Shown here: one piece after another, positions 11,681 through 23,725 of the stretch
How positions within the stretch are numbered: position 1 is the stretch's first letter
How the letters are laid out: each line of letters begins with the position of its first letter
Source: Leptobrachium leishanense
Lineage: Eukaryota > Chordata > Amphibia > Anura > Megophryidae
NCBI GenBank assembly: GCA_009667805.1
Contig: CM019067.1
Location: 242,021,721-242,085,720, forward strand
DNA length: 64,000 bases
Direction: 5' to 3'
The notes under the pieces: model-generated
The model's input: only the letters and a program-made list of their open reading frames with translations
What the model was told of the DNA's origin: nothing
Database searches by the model: none
Translations under genes and position numbers: made by a program

Positions 11681-12600
11681 TAATGCATATAATAAATACG
11701 GGGACTTTTTGGACACAATGTCCTTGCATAGCAATTACATCCATGATTTGTGTTATATTGGACTTACCTTCCAGAGCTTTACAGTATATGTATATAGAAA
11801 AGCCTATTTATTTTATTGGTTTTGCTGGCAGAGGAAGGGAGGCTATAATACATTCCATTATGACTATTACATGAATTTATAATGGAATGACATGGATGGA
11901 GATTATAATCAGAAAAACACACTGACCTTAACACTACACAGGTGCAGCAGCATAATGACCCACCAACTGCAAGCACATCAATTCCTAGGGAAAAGTCCAA
12001 TGAGATTATCTCAGCATTATATCCCATTATTTTTACATACATTTTTTTTCAGGACATAAGATACGGCATTCATGGTAAGAATCTAGCAAACATAAAATAG
12101 CTTGAAGCTTCTCATACTGACTATAAAAGGTGATAGCTTTGTTTTTACAGGTTTGATAAATTATTGTTGAAAGGTCCTAAATTTATCACTTATTTAGAAA
12201 TTTCTTAGGGATCCAAATTTAATATTCAGGTGTCAAGTTATTCACACAAAACATAGTCTATACAGCCTGTAGATGATGCACATTCAAAGGAAGAGTATAA
12301 AAAGCCAACCATGGTTACAAGGGAGTTCAATCGGTCAGCATTGACCCTCAGCCATGCTATAATTCAGCAGACTCCGTCAGTAAAGGAAAAGTGAAAATAC
12401 AGCTCTTGATATTATTGATAACCATAATAGTTTTCTTTTTTAAATCTCTAAAATTATACTTAATCACACAAAACACCAAAAAAGAGCACTCCATATCAAT
12501 GACCACCTTCATCCACCATTTTCTGCCACAAAAAAAAAAACACATTTCGACAATTCAAAAAACCTGAGGTAAAATGATGTGGATTCAGGCCAGTGCCTGC
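11681..12600. other. No recognised feature
   Basis: Unique-looking AT-rich DNA with short random frames. The A-run at about 12530-12541 is low complexity. Confidence 0.35.
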
Positions 12601-12619
12601 TGGGGAGCAACCCCCTGTG

Positions 12620-12622
12620 GTT

Positions 12623-12653
<31 letters not shown>

Positions 12654-12656
12654 TTT
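12620..12656 (+). repeat. Microsatellite (TG)n then (TA)n
   Basis: A short TGTGTGTGTG run passes into TATATATATATAT. Confidence 0.8.
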
Positions 12657-12704
12657 TGTAAGCCGTGTTAGTCCAGATGCCAAAATCATATATATGATTT
12701 TATA

Positions 12705-12755
12705 TGCATGAGAGGTGCAGCAACCCCCGACGATCGTTGCTGCACCTCTCATGCA
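12705..12755. repeat. Perfect 20-bp-stem hairpin
   Basis: TGCATGAGAGGTGCAGCAAC at 12705-12724 and its exact complement at 12736-12755 enclose an 11-nt loop. Function unknown; the arms are too short to call a microRNA precursor. Confidence 0.7.
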
Positions 12756-12949
12756 GGGATGACGTCCTTGGCAGTCAGTACTGGCCACCCTCATTGGGTG
12801 AGAGCAGACTGATTTGCATATGGAGTATTCATCCCTGTAATGACACATACAAGCTAAAACCTTGTGAGACCTGAGCGGGCCCCACCGTAGAGCAGGCCAC
12901 TAGTGCTGTTGCTCGTCCTCAGGATCCTCACACAACCCCCTTCTCTCTC

Positions 12950-13050
12950 CAGTAAGTGTCCTTGGGCAAGACACCTAACGGTACATACTCGCCACCCAGG
13001 ACATACTTGAAAACGAGAGAAATCTCAATGTATCCTTCCTGGTAAAAATC
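12950..13050 (+). mobile_element. LINE 3' tail (same family as 14453-15840)
   Basis: Contains CCTTGGGCAAGACACCTAAC, then ACCCAGGACATACTTGAAAA and GAGAAATCTCAATGTATCC, nearly the same as the end of the LINE at 15765-15820. Only the last 100 or so bases are recognisable. Confidence 0.6.
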
Positions 13051-13059
13051 CTTTCTCAA

Positions 13060-13215
13060 AAAAACCGGAGACTGGGGGTAGTCTCCTTCTGCTCCCGGTG
13101 GCAAGAAACGGATTGGGCCATCGTTCTCTCCGCGGGATGAGAGGTGAGTATCTGATTTTTTTGTTTTTATTATCAGTTAGCACCAGCTCCTAGCTGTGGT
13201 TAGCTTTTGAGCAAA
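13060..13215 (+). mobile_element. Fragment of the 26340-type TIR element
   Basis: CCGCGGGATGAGAGGTG and CAGTTAGCACCAGCTCCTAG match the inside of the element at 26340-27046. Neither terminus is present. Confidence 0.55.
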
Positions 13216-13489
13216 CACCGAAAACCTTGAAACCTAAATACTTTTAGATGTCTATATTTTAAAAATATAAACCTGGAGATTGTGTTTTTATTATTAGTTC
13301 TTTGTTCGTTGCATCACATACTTTGTATACTACGAATACAATGGTGCTTAACATCTTTTTTAGTATCACTTTTATTACTTGTGATAATATATAAAACACA
13401 AGTAAATGGGATATGGTTTTCTCATTTCAAGCAAAGATAATATTCTATTGAGACTCTCTGGTGTCACAATTGTTGCCTGTTTAATTCAT

Positions 13490-13714
13490 TTAACGCCTTC
13501 CCAACCAAGATCAACTTATCTTGATGTGCAAAAGCACCTGCAGTAGTACTTTGTGGCCAGCAGATGACGCTGTGTGCCTGTCAAATAATCCATACAGTAT
13601 AGAAATTTGCTGTAGGGATTCTAAAGCATATTTATATTGTAAAATGGTTTTAAATAAAGCCACTGGTTCATGGAAGTGGTGTTGTGGAAAAGCACCCTGT
13701 AGAGAAGGGGTTAA
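13490..13714. mobile_element. TTAA-target MITE
   Basis: TTAA at 13490-13493 and 13711-13714 flank an element with ends CGCCTTCC and GAGAAGGGG. The right part (CACTGGTTCATGGAAGTGG and GTTGTGGAAAAG) matches the right part of the element at 19339-19747. A TTAA target is used by piggyBac and Kolobok/T2-type transposons; which one is not resolved. Confidence 0.55.
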
Positions 13715-13745
13715 AGACATATAAAGCTTTTAAGATTATCTAGGT

Positions 13746-13927
13746 CAGTGTTTCCCAAAGTTGTCCTCGGGACCCTTAACCAGGCCAGATTTTGCAGATC
13801 ACCTTGGGGAAAAGCAGACTGAATCCTACAATCACTGAGCAGCAAATCATATCACCTGTGTTGTGCTTCAGATATCCTGCAAACCAGGCAAGGCGGAGGG
13901 TCCTGAGGACAGGTTTGGGAAACACTG
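13746..13927. mobile_element. 182-bp hAT MITE (CAGTGTTTCCCAAAG ends)
   Basis: Starts CAGTGTTTCCCAAAG and ends TTTGGGAAACACTG. A perfect 8-bp TSD, ATCTAGGT, is at 13738-13745 and 13928-13935. It is a relative of 8031-8214. Confidence 0.9.
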
Positions 13928-13935
13928 ATCTAGGT

Positions 13936-14452
13936 AGTCATAACACAGTGATGTGGTAAAGCAATATATGCCTTAATACCCCTGGAGAAATACTGGACTA
14001 ATTTTAGTACTGGAAAGTATACTGATTGCAACCTACTCAGTCATCATAGAGTGATTAGAAAAACATAAAAGCATTTGCGTATTATCACCAGTTGTGACGC
14101 ATAGGGAAACAAACCATCTAGGAGGTTATTACAACAAAAATGAATGAAACATATACGAACAGGAACCTCATTACTGTCTGTAATTACACAAAATAATTTT
14201 CAGATGACTACTGTTTTTCTTTTAACAGGTTTATATTGATATCGCACCCCCACTCATAAAAAGTAGGATTCACTTAGATTACAGGTAATTAAATGAAGCT
14301 GATACATCCACATTTTTCATCATAACAAATATTGGAGGTGTGAAAATGAAAAGAAAAGGGTGGAGAAAAAAAGAAAAGGGAAGTTTTCTCCAGCTCACCC
14401 AATGAAGGAAAAAAAAGGAAGCCATTACTTTAATCATTATATAAATACAGTA
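13936..14452. other. No recognised feature
   Basis: AT-rich with an A/G-rich run at 14340-14425. No repeat or exon recognised. Confidence 0.35.
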
Positions 14453-15840
14453 GTCCAAATCACTCAACTACAACTGCCCTTTTAAAAGTTTGCAGTGATG
14501 TCTAAGCTGGCGTGGAACAAAGAAACCTAACTGGAGCCATCTTCCCTGATTTTGCAAAGGCCTTTGACACAGTAGACCATGGCATCCTATTGCAAAAACT
14601 TAAAAACTCAGGAATTGGTGATCGCACGCTAACCTGGTTTCAATCATATGTATCGGATCGATCTCAATATGTGTGCATATTCCCTGCCTCTTCGAGTCAC
14701 TTGCGGTGTACCCCAAGACCCGATACTTGGCCCCCTGCTATTCACGATATTCATAAACGATCTGCCCAACATCTGCAAAAGCCTCAACTGTACACATGTA
14801 CGCAGACGACACCGTAATCTATACCAGCAAACCAAATCTCCCACAGCTGGAAGCAGTGCTGCAAGAACAATTCACAGAGGTAGAAAAGTTGATTGCAGAT
14901 AACAAACTTTTTCTGAATACTGAAAAAACTGTCAATGCTCTTAGGAACAATATCTAAACTACATAAATTTCAACCTACCAATCCATGTGTCAGGACAAAA
15001 TCAAATGGCACGCTGACCACAGTCAGTTCTCTCGAATATCTAGGTATGTGGTTAGACCCAAATCTATCCTTTGGCCCCCACATCGAAAAACTCTCATCTA
15101 CCCTTTACCCCAAACTAGGTGCCCTGTACAGAAACAAATCCTGCCTGAGCCCCGCAGTAAGTAAGCAAATTGGACAACAAATGCTTCTGCCGGTCATTGA
15201 ATACGGAGATGTAGTGTATCCAGCTGCCCTGTAAATGCACCTTCATAAACTTACTACATTGTATAACTCATTCTGCTGATTTGTGCTACAATGTAACTAC
15301 ATGACCCAACATTGCGACAGGCTAAAAGAGCTAAACTGGATGTCACTGGAATCTAGATGCACCCTTCACCTTTCCAACCTGGTGTTTAAGAGCTTTTCTT
15401 GGAAGCTGCCACCCTACCTGACTAACTAGAAGTTGCCTCCTACTACAACCTCTGATCCAGGACCAGCACCTTACTTGCAGTAGCGCAATACAAAACGAAA
15501 GTGGCTCGATCCTCATTTTCCTACAAAGCAGCGCAAATATGGAATAACCTCCCAGACACCATCAAATCGTCCCCCAGTCTAAAGTCACTTAAGTGATCTC
15601 TATTAACATACCACGATACAGAATGCACCTGCAAACAAGTAACATAGTGAATATATTTCCTACATATTTATTTTCTGTGGAAATCTCTATACTTGTGGTT
15701 TGTTTTTAATATATTGCATTTATTTGTATTTCTGTACACTACTGTAAAAATTCAATGTTCTTGAACCCAGGACATATTTGAATATGAGAGAAATCTCAAT
15801 GTATCCTTCCTGGTAAAATACTTTATAAATTAATAAATTT
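14453..15840 (+). mobile_element. 5'-truncated LINE (L2/Rex-like) with RT remnant
   Basis: This is the 3' 1.4 kb of a non-LTR retrotransposon. It matches, in inverted orientation, the minus-strand copy at 37345-39125, starting at TCCAAATCACTCAACTACAA. It ends with GAGAAATCTCAATGTATCC and a TTTATAAATTAATAAATT tail. It encodes the RT palm and thumb in several frames, so it is inactive. CR1, L2 and Rex1 are alternative clade placements; a phylogeny would settle it. Confidence 0.8.
14512..15234 (+). pseudogene. Reverse transcriptase remnant (non-LTR), frameshifted
   Basis: Frame one (from 14512) reads PDFAKAFDTVDHGILL, the RT motif A region with its aspartates kept, then [20 protein letters not shown]. 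Frame two (from about 14700) reads [20 protein letters not shown], matching the GVPQGSxLGPLLF motif B. The catalytic YADD box is at 14799-14810 in a further frame, so there are at least two frameshifts within about 120 bases. A last frame (14935-15234) reads SSLEYLGMWLDPNLSF and ends VIEYGDVVY, typical of the RT thumb region. In a functional element this enzyme copies element RNA at a nicked target. Here it is 5'-truncated and broken. Confidence 0.8.
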
Positions 15841-16300
15841 GAACACTCAGATCACCAAAAACATAACCTTTTAGTTTGGATGCAACTTCTGCTAACATCC
15901 CATCCTTTCTGATGTAAACCACAAACAAAGAAAATGATAAATAATGCGAGGAACGTATCTGCATTAACAATCCATTGTGTAAAACATTGAAACCTATGAG
16001 TCCTTATATGTCCCTTAGGACCTCCCTCACAGGACGAAATATGGTGTCTGGCACATCAAATGTTACCATCCAAGGTCAGCAGCCTCCACCTCAGTACCCC
16101 TTGCCACAGCATAAATCACCAGGAAGGTCTCAGGATAAAAAAAAACAGTATTTATTGGTATCGATTAAAATTATTAAATAATAAAATAACATCCAGCACG
16201 TTTCGTCTTATGTTATGGGGCATGTTAATGATTTATCCCTGATGAAGCCTTTTATATTATAAGACAAAACGAATTGGATGTTGTTTTATTATTTGCAATC
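15841..16300. repeat. Palindromic repeat with hammerhead-like motif
   Basis: The arms AAATAATAAAATAACATCC (16176-16194) and GGATGTTGTTTTATTATTT (16276-16294) pair over 19 bp, continuing as CACGTTTCGTCTTAT with ATAAGACAAAACG. The loop holds CTGATGA at 16239-16245, a short stem and AAAAC at 16266-16270. Upstream sequence includes CAGTATTTATTGGTATCG. It is related in style to repeats near 29300, 42950 and 52620. Element class unknown. Confidence 0.5.
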
Positions 16301-16698
16301 TACGGAGTCTTGAGCATTGGGAAGTTTCGCAGTCACTTCATCCATCAACAATTTTCCAGATTTTATGTAGAACTAATCAGTTTCAGTAGATTCCATTGTT
16401 CTGCTAGCACTCACATAGAGGCCAACAACACTTTCAATAGCAATAAGTTGTCATGTAAGTGTAAAGCGGCTACCAGTGTAGATAGCACAGACTCATGTTC
16501 CTTGGGTATTGACTGCCCGAGTACTTTTAGAGTAAGAGTGAGTACTTGATTAAAAAATATTTGAGGATATAACCACCACACATATTCTATTGTTCTACTT
16601 TTCTATTCTATTGTTCCTTTGATGCTGCACACTGTTCAGATAACTACTATTTTTTGGTGTGATTTAAAACTTGGCATTGCAATTGCCGTTTTTAAAAT
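16301..16698. other. No recognised feature
   Basis: Short random frames only. It separates the palindromic repeat from an L2-like tail. Confidence 0.3.
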
Positions 16699-18001
16699 AA
16701 AAACAATCCAAATTATAATCCTTTATCTACATAGCGCCACAAATTCCACAGCACTTTTCAAAATCAGTGTACAAGGGGATGATACATTAGAATACCACAC
16801 ATGGGGGGGCGTGGCTGGCCACGCGAGGGAGCAGACGTGTTTAAGCTGAGCTCTGTCGGACGCTGCTATAAACGGCGGATTTCGACCTGGATTTTCTCCT
16901 GAATTGCCCCCTTGGGGAGTCCCTGCGTGGTTGGCCATCAGAAGGAGTACTCTGGAGCCGCTTCGGGCCCCCCCTCCAGAGTCCAGCGTAGAGTGGGGCC
17001 TTGTTTCCCGGTGAGAGTGGTTGCCCTGCTGCCCTTTTGAGGCCTAAATCCCCACGTTACTTTGGAACATCCCTCGCTTCCCTTACTTCCCTCTGTGACA
17101 CGACCCTGCCTGAGGGTTCGAAGAACGCGGGCTTGGAGGAAGGAGGGCCCCCGTCCTCTGCACGCGGCTGTTATTCCTGTGGCGGAGTTGGTGGAGGTGC
17201 GCGCAGAATGGAGGCATCTGACGCGCAATTCCCCCGGCAGAGATATGGTTGTGGCTGCCCTTGCGGACCTTGGGGGCTACTTAGAGCGGATGCTGGTGGC
17301 CGAGGGGTGCCCGCTGTCGTGCGGCCTATGGAGCAGATCGGAGGCAGTCTTTTTGGATGGCTGGGAGCTGGGAAAGGAGGCCCTAGCTGCGTTCCGGACG
17401 GTGAAGACCTTAACTGTCGGCTGAGAAGGGGGGTCCTCCTGCTCTGGCAGCAGTTCGGGGCACTGGATGCACACTGGAGTCGGCTGTGCTGAGAATTTCG
17501 GAGGAGGTTCCTGAGGTGCCTGCTACTGGTCCCCTGGCACAACTTGCAGTGAAGTGGCTGTCTGGAGTGGATGTCTGCTCCGGTGGGGGGCTGAGGAGCA
17601 TGCCTTGGTCATATTGAATGGTGCCGACCGGATCATCTTGGGGCCTGCTGATGCGACGGGTCCTTGGTGGAGGGAGAATACCCGATACAGCGACCCACCA
17701 GGCCATGTGGATGGACACAGGCTGAGGCGGACCATCCCGCTTCGTTAGTGGTTCCCTGCTGGATCCCCTTTTTCACCCCGATTCAGTGCATGTTTCTTCT
17801 CATTACCCCCCTTGCTGGTCCACCCGCTGAGACGTTCTTGTTTTTTGTTGCCCTTTGGCGGATTTATGGCCGATGTTTTTTGAGGACTTAAGTTTTTTTT
17901 TTGTTTTCTTTTTGTGTTGTGCTTACCCCTGATTTATCCGAGACATCCTTTCTGATGGCTTTTTTCTCCTTTGAGGAGACCCCCCATTTGGGGATGTTTT
18001 T

Positions 18002-18656
<655 letters not shown>

Positions 18657-18895
18657 CCATTTGGGGATGTTTTTGATTTATCTGAAACGCTTTATAAGAT
18701 GCTTTTATACACACTTGCTGTACTACTGATGACATGTTTTGGCCCTGCGAGGCCATATTTGCTTACGATCTCTTATATTGAACCTGTAAAATTAAAAAAA
18801 AAGAATTTAAAAAGAATATCACACATGGATGATGACCCGATAGCGGGACCCTGTTCACAAAGGAATTTACAATTTATGAGATGTACAAGAATTTG

Positions 18896-19338
18896 GTGAG
18901 GTAGGCGCATCCATATTTTTAGTAAGCTAGCGTTCACTAATGTAATTTAGCCCTAAATCAATTAGTACTGGATTTATTCCCAAGCTGACCTGTACAGTGG
19001 ACATCAGAAGACTTTAGTGCACTGAAAATAATTTGTGTGGTGTCTTTTCTCCTTCCTTATTAGTCTTTGTTCGATACTTCTATAAACATGGAGTTGAGTA
19101 TTGCATCTAATATGCTGAAGTCTACATATTGACTCCATAGCAACGGAGTTGCCAGGGTAAGTTCAAAAAGATCTTCATGCACACATAATTGGAATGCATG
19201 TAAAGACTATGAAACGTGTAACTGGTTTGATGTCAAATGCTCTCTAAAGTAATGAGAGCTATTAAGGCTTGGAAAAAGGCTATCTAGGAGATTTAAAGAT
19301 TGCACTACATGTCAGTGACTGCAACAACTCAGTTTATC
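18896..19338. other. No recognised feature
   Basis: Unique-looking sequence between the L2-like tail and a TTAA MITE. Confidence 0.3.
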
Positions 19339-19747
19339 TTAACCCCTTCAATGCCATGTTCAAGTACTGTATACTCGATGTTCAAATGCTCCTGGAGGAG
19401 CCAAAAATGGAATAAACTTGATCTGGTCATATTCTGGCAACTTGCAGAGGAACTTTTTTAATGCAATCATAATGTGCTTGCAAATAACAAGTGATCCATT
19501 GTACTGAAGTTGTTCAACTTGGAGAACCATTTTTCTTCTACAGAAAGACAGAGTGCCCACTGTATTATTATACAATTAGAAACACTTGGCCAGTCCTCCT
19601 CCTGTCAAATAAGCTTTCTGTCTCTAAAATGTATTCTATGAAGGGTACAGTAATTCCTACACTGTCTGCAATGGAGAGTTGTTTTACATAAATCCACTGG
19701 ATCCTGGCAGTGGTTTTATGGAAAACAATTTGGTAGAGAGGGATTAA
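19339..19747. mobile_element. TTAA-target MITE, relative of 13490-13714
   Basis: TTAA at 19339-19342 and 19744-19747. The left end is CCCCTTCAATGCC and the right end AGAGAGGGA. The right part (CACTGGATCCTGGCAGTGG and TTTATGGAAAAC) matches the right part of 13490-13714. Confidence 0.5.
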
Positions 19748-20138
19748 AGGCTCATTCCACCATCTGTGATTACTTAAACCTATTCAGGTGGACATGCTGA
19801 CAGGAGACTGTTCAACTTCCACTCCCCTGCATGTTTACAGCACTTCAAAGGAGAGGTCTTACCTCCTCTTCTATGGCTGTCAATCGGTACTCCTTGGACA
19901 CCCTGCCTCGGTTTTAATACAGATTGAGGGGCAGTCAGTGGGCTAATCATCTGTTCATCCCTCCATGCTTCTCTATGGGGAGAATTTGACTGGATGAAAA
20001 CCTGATCATCCTCAAAGCTTCTCTATTGGATGAAAAGAAGAGGAGAAGATGGTGGAGGAATAAAAAGTACTTTTCGCTTTCACTTTTTTAGATTAGGTTT
20101 ACTCAAGCTACATCAATTGTCTTGTATCCAATCACTAT
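19748..20138. other. No recognised feature
   Basis: Contains a small direct repeat of CTTCTCTATGGG/CTTCTCTATTGG around 19970-20030. Nothing else recognised. Confidence 0.3.
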
Positions 20139-21013
20139 CAGGGTTATTCAAAGAGAATCGAAAAGTCACCGCACGTTCGGTGACTTTTCGTTCTCTTCAA
20201 TTTGGTGCGATTCTGCGATCCCATTTCGGCGGCCCTGCGGTGTATTGAGCAAGCACCACAGGGCCGTCATAGTGCAGGGAAAAGCCGCCACAAACCCGAC
20301 GAACACTCACCGCAAAACCCGGTGTACACTCACCGAAACCCGCAAAAACATCTGGATTAACCCCGCAGAACATGCTAGAGAAACTCAAGCAGCGGCCGAT
20401 TACAGTGCAGAGCAGCCACCGGAAAAAGCCGACATCGCAGACGAATGGAGTGAAAAAAAAAAAAACAGTACGCTTGAATGTTTGAAAAGTGAAACGCTGT
20501 TTGCAAAGAAACAACAGAATGAAAATGTCTAAAATTTACATATAAGGTCCAATGAATGATAATAAAAAGGGCTGTTTCAGAAAAAAAAATTATTTAAAAA
20601 AAAAAACAGGAAAAAAATGCCTAAAAGATCCTAAAAAAAATCTATCAATAAAGAGACTTTTTACTGCAGAATATTATAATCAACGGTTTATTAGATATTA
20701 GATTAAAACAGGAATATTTTTAACATTGAAGCCTAAGGGATTCGCCTGAATAAACCTGTCGAACAAAACCACCAAACAGAAGGGCAATTCGGCAACTTTT
20801 CCTGCTGGTCTTTGTTCTCTGAATAGACGAAGCATTGCTTCTCTATGGGGATTTCACTGCCCTCGAACAGGCACCGTATGTGCAGGCAATTCGCCAACAT
20901 TTGGCGAACTGCCTGCTCTCTGGATAACCGAATGGCCAGGAAAGGTAACCGTGCGCTGAATTTCACTGTTTGTTTACCTTTCGGCCAAGATTCGCATCTC
21001 TTTGAATAACCCT
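20139..21013 (-). mobile_element. Foldback element, GGGTTATTCA family, complete
   Basis: Ends CAGGGTTATTCAAAGAG and CTCTTTGAATAACCCT. The first 50 bases hold their own hairpin (CGAAAAGTCACCG with CGGTGACTTTTCG). The right end carries the terminal motif three times (about 20817, 20917 and 20998). The internal block GGAATATTTTTAACATTGAA followed by GCCTAAGGGATTCGCC is the family hallmark. Strand is set against the 54144 copy as plus. No coding. Confidence 0.75.
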
Positions 21014-21781
21014 CTAGGAATTTTCAGAATGTAATTGATTCTATGATGAGCCATCTAATCATAAGAAATTTTTCTAGAATACATATAAACAAAACATAGC
21101 TTCACATGAGCATCCATCACACATGGATATATGCAAAAGCAAAATATTAATTAATATAGGAATAGAAAATATTAATTCAATCATTAACATTGTACGTATT
21201 TAAGTTTACCCACCTACAATTTATATGTTATGAACAAGCATATTTCTTAACTTTCAATATATATTCTTTTTTATCCATGTATTTTTAAATTAAAGTTTGA
21301 GGATGTGTTTTGTATTTTTGGTGTTATTATAATTTGATTCAAAGTATTATTTTACTGATTGAGACTGTTAATATCTACTACAAGGACTGCAGTTCTCTTA
21401 GTTCTGATAATTTATTATTGGTTTCAAGAACATTTACGAAATATCAATGAAAAAGGTCAGAAATCTAAGTAACATTGAAATGTTTTTTTCCATAGTATTC
21501 TTAGTTTGATTATATTGTTGTGTGCTTTAATGGGAAGCATGGCAGTCTTAGTAGATAGAACCAAGCTCTGAAATGACTGTCGGAGAGAGTAAGACTAGAT
21601 TTGGGGTCTCAGCCAGTTTTCCTACTGTGAAGATAATCCTATTCTGCACAACACGATCTAGGCAACGAAGAGAAAGTGAAGAAAAGGACAGCAGTGATAG
21701 ATGACTATAATCTTCAGTTTGTTATTTTTTTTCAATTTAATAGTTATATTTATGATGTTATGTATTTTTTAAGACTGAAAT
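21014..21781. other. No recognised feature
   Basis: AT-rich unique DNA before a CR1 LINE. Confidence 0.3.
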
Positions 21782-22800
21782 AGGCATTGAAAGTCATATA
21801 TCAGTGTTTGCAGATGACACAAAACTAGGAAAATAAATACAATGTGAGCAGAATATTATTGCACTGCAGAGGGATATAGATAGATGAAATTTAATGTAGA
21901 TAAATGCAAGGTTATGCACTCTGGAGTGAAGAACACTCAAGCAACTTACATCCTAAAAAGGTACTGAGTTAGGGAAATCAAAGCAGGAGAAGGATTTGGG
22001 AATAATCATAGACTCCAAGCTAAGTAACAATGCTCAATGTCAAACAGCAGCCGCCAAGGCCAGCAAGGTATTGGCATGCATTAAAAGGGGAATTTTCGGG
22101 ATGAAAACATAATTTTGCCTCTGTATAAATCAATGGTCAGGCCGCACCTTGAATATGCCGTGCAATTTTGGGCACCTGTCTTAATAAAGGATATTATAGC
22201 GCTAGAAAAAGTGCAGAGACCGGCAAATAAATTAATAAGGGGAATGGAAGGGTTAAGTTATAAGAAAAGGCCAACAAGCTTAAACCTGTTTAGTTTAGAC
22301 AAACGGCGCCTTAGAGGGGATCTGATAACTTCATACAAATATATACAGGGCCATTGTAAACCATTGTCTGAAAACTTGTTCATAAATGGGACTATACACA
22401 GGACACGAGGTCCCCCACTTAGACTGGACGAAAGGAATTTCAGCATAAAGCATAGGAAGGGTTATTTTATGGTGAGAACCATAAAGGTGTGGAATTCTCT
22501 GCCTGTTGAGGTGGTTGAGTCAGATACTGTACTGACTTTTAAACGACATCTGGATGACTTCCTGCAAAAACAGAATTTTAAAGTTTATAATATTTAGTAT
22601 GTGGATAAAAGCTGCGTGATCCAAGGAAAAAGCTGACTGCCATTCTGGGGTCAAGAAGGAATTTTTTACCAGTGTGTTGCATATTGGCAAGCACTTCAAA
22701 CTAGTTTTTTTGCCTTCTTTTGGATCAACAGTAGTAGGTGATGTGTGAAAGGCTGAACTCGTTGGACGCATTTCTTTTTTCAGCCTATGTAACTATGTAA
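21782..22800 (+). mobile_element. CR1 LINE, 5'-truncated
   Basis: The last 1 kb of a CR1-clade retrotransposon. It begins just upstream of the RT catalytic box: ISVFADDTKL is read near 21801-21826, with FADD at 21807-21818. It runs through the RT thumb and C-terminal region and ends with the 3' UTR GGCTGAACTCGTTGGACGCA, TTTTTTCAGCC and an ATGTAACTATGTAA tail. Homologous tails are at 44908 (minus) and 9119 (minus). Confidence 0.88.
22115..22597 (+). pseudogene. CR1 ORF2 C-terminal fragment
   Basis: A 160-codon open stretch with the CR1 C-terminal pattern: SMVRPHLEYAVQFWAPV, DIIALEKVQRPANKLIRGM, LFSLDKRRLRGDLITSYKY, RTRGPPLRLDERNF and FMVRTIKVWNSLPVEVVES. It follows the FADD box in a different frame, and there are stops or shifts between 21830 and 22110. 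The natural stop at 22595-22597 is preserved. It is the tail of a reverse transcriptase polyprotein and cannot be functional alone. Confidence 0.88.
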
Positions 22801-23032
22801 AAACTAGACTATCAGCAAGTCGATAAGAAACATCTTGAAATAACTTTGTCTAGTTACAGTGTCAGCGTTTGCTAAAAAAATAAGTCACACAACTAAAGAG
22901 GTGTTCAGTAGAATAGATGTATTGATGATGGGGGTTAGTACGTCTGAAATATATAAAAGAAGTTAAAGTTACAGCATCTTGATGAGGCTTGAGAGTATGT
23001 AGGAGATAATATTATTTTGCTATATTAAAAGT
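22801..23032. other. No recognised feature
   Basis: Short unique spacer between the CR1 and the next hAT element. Confidence 0.3.
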
Positions 23033-23040
23033 CATACTAA

Positions 23041-23717
23041 CAGGGCCAGCCCATTCATGAAGCTGGGTGGTGCAGAGGCTCCAGACGGCTCTTTGTCAGG
23101 GAAAGCATTTTGTCGCCCTCTCAAAGGCTACGGCATGGAGTGCCCGGCCCAGACCATGACAAGGCACAGCCCTCCAGCCCGCCCCTCCAGCAGGCCGGGA
23201 CCTGGCCAGACTCTGAGCCCAGCCTTCACCATGCCTGGCATCTAACCAGTCCTCTACCGGTTCGGCTCTCGGCCCTCCAGACCAAATCCTTGCCGTGCTG
23301 CTAGGGGAGGAGCTGGAGGTGGGCTTGCAGCTGGCTGCTGACTCCTTAGAAGGCACGATCGCTTCCCACAGTCATTTTCTTTCCGTCCTGCTACCGAGCG
23401 CGGGCCGTGCAGTGACCAAAGGCTGACCTCGACCGGGCCTAGACTAGGGTTGTGTGGGTAAGTGTGTGTGACAGTATGTGGATGTGTGTGACTGCAGGTG
23501 GATGTGTGGCTGTATATGTGTGTGCATGGATGTGTGTGACAGTGGGCCAGGATATGTGGTGCTCTGTGATAAGCTCACACACATTGCACATTACTGTGAG
23601 GTTTATTGCTGTGGCGCTCTGTGAGACAATCATACACGCCACCTGTTGCTTTTAATTTGGGGGGGGGCAGCAATTCATCCTTTGATCCATGCAGCACAGT
23701 GGTTTGGGCCTGCCCTG
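23041..23717. mobile_element. hAT non-autonomous element (CAGGGCCAGCCC ends), copy 1
   Basis: Ends CAGGGCCAGCCC and GGGCCTGCCCTG with a perfect 8-bp TSD, CATACTAA, at 23033-23040 and 23718-23725. The left part is GC-rich (GAAGCTGGGTGGTGCAG). The right part is TG-rich and holds the shared module at about 23573-23640. It is a relative of 27357-28047. The GC-rich frames have no recognisable protein motif. Confidence 0.9.
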
Positions 23718-23725
23718 CATACTAA

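Noticed and set aside
17001..17492. Overlapping open frames of 120-160 codons
   Set aside because: They lie on both strands of the GC-rich part of the second L1-like copy, with no shared protein motif between frames.
23096..23356. GC-rich frames in the hAT element as a transposase
   Set aside because: No hAT dimerisation or BED zinc-finger motif was seen, and the second copy of the element does not preserve the frames.
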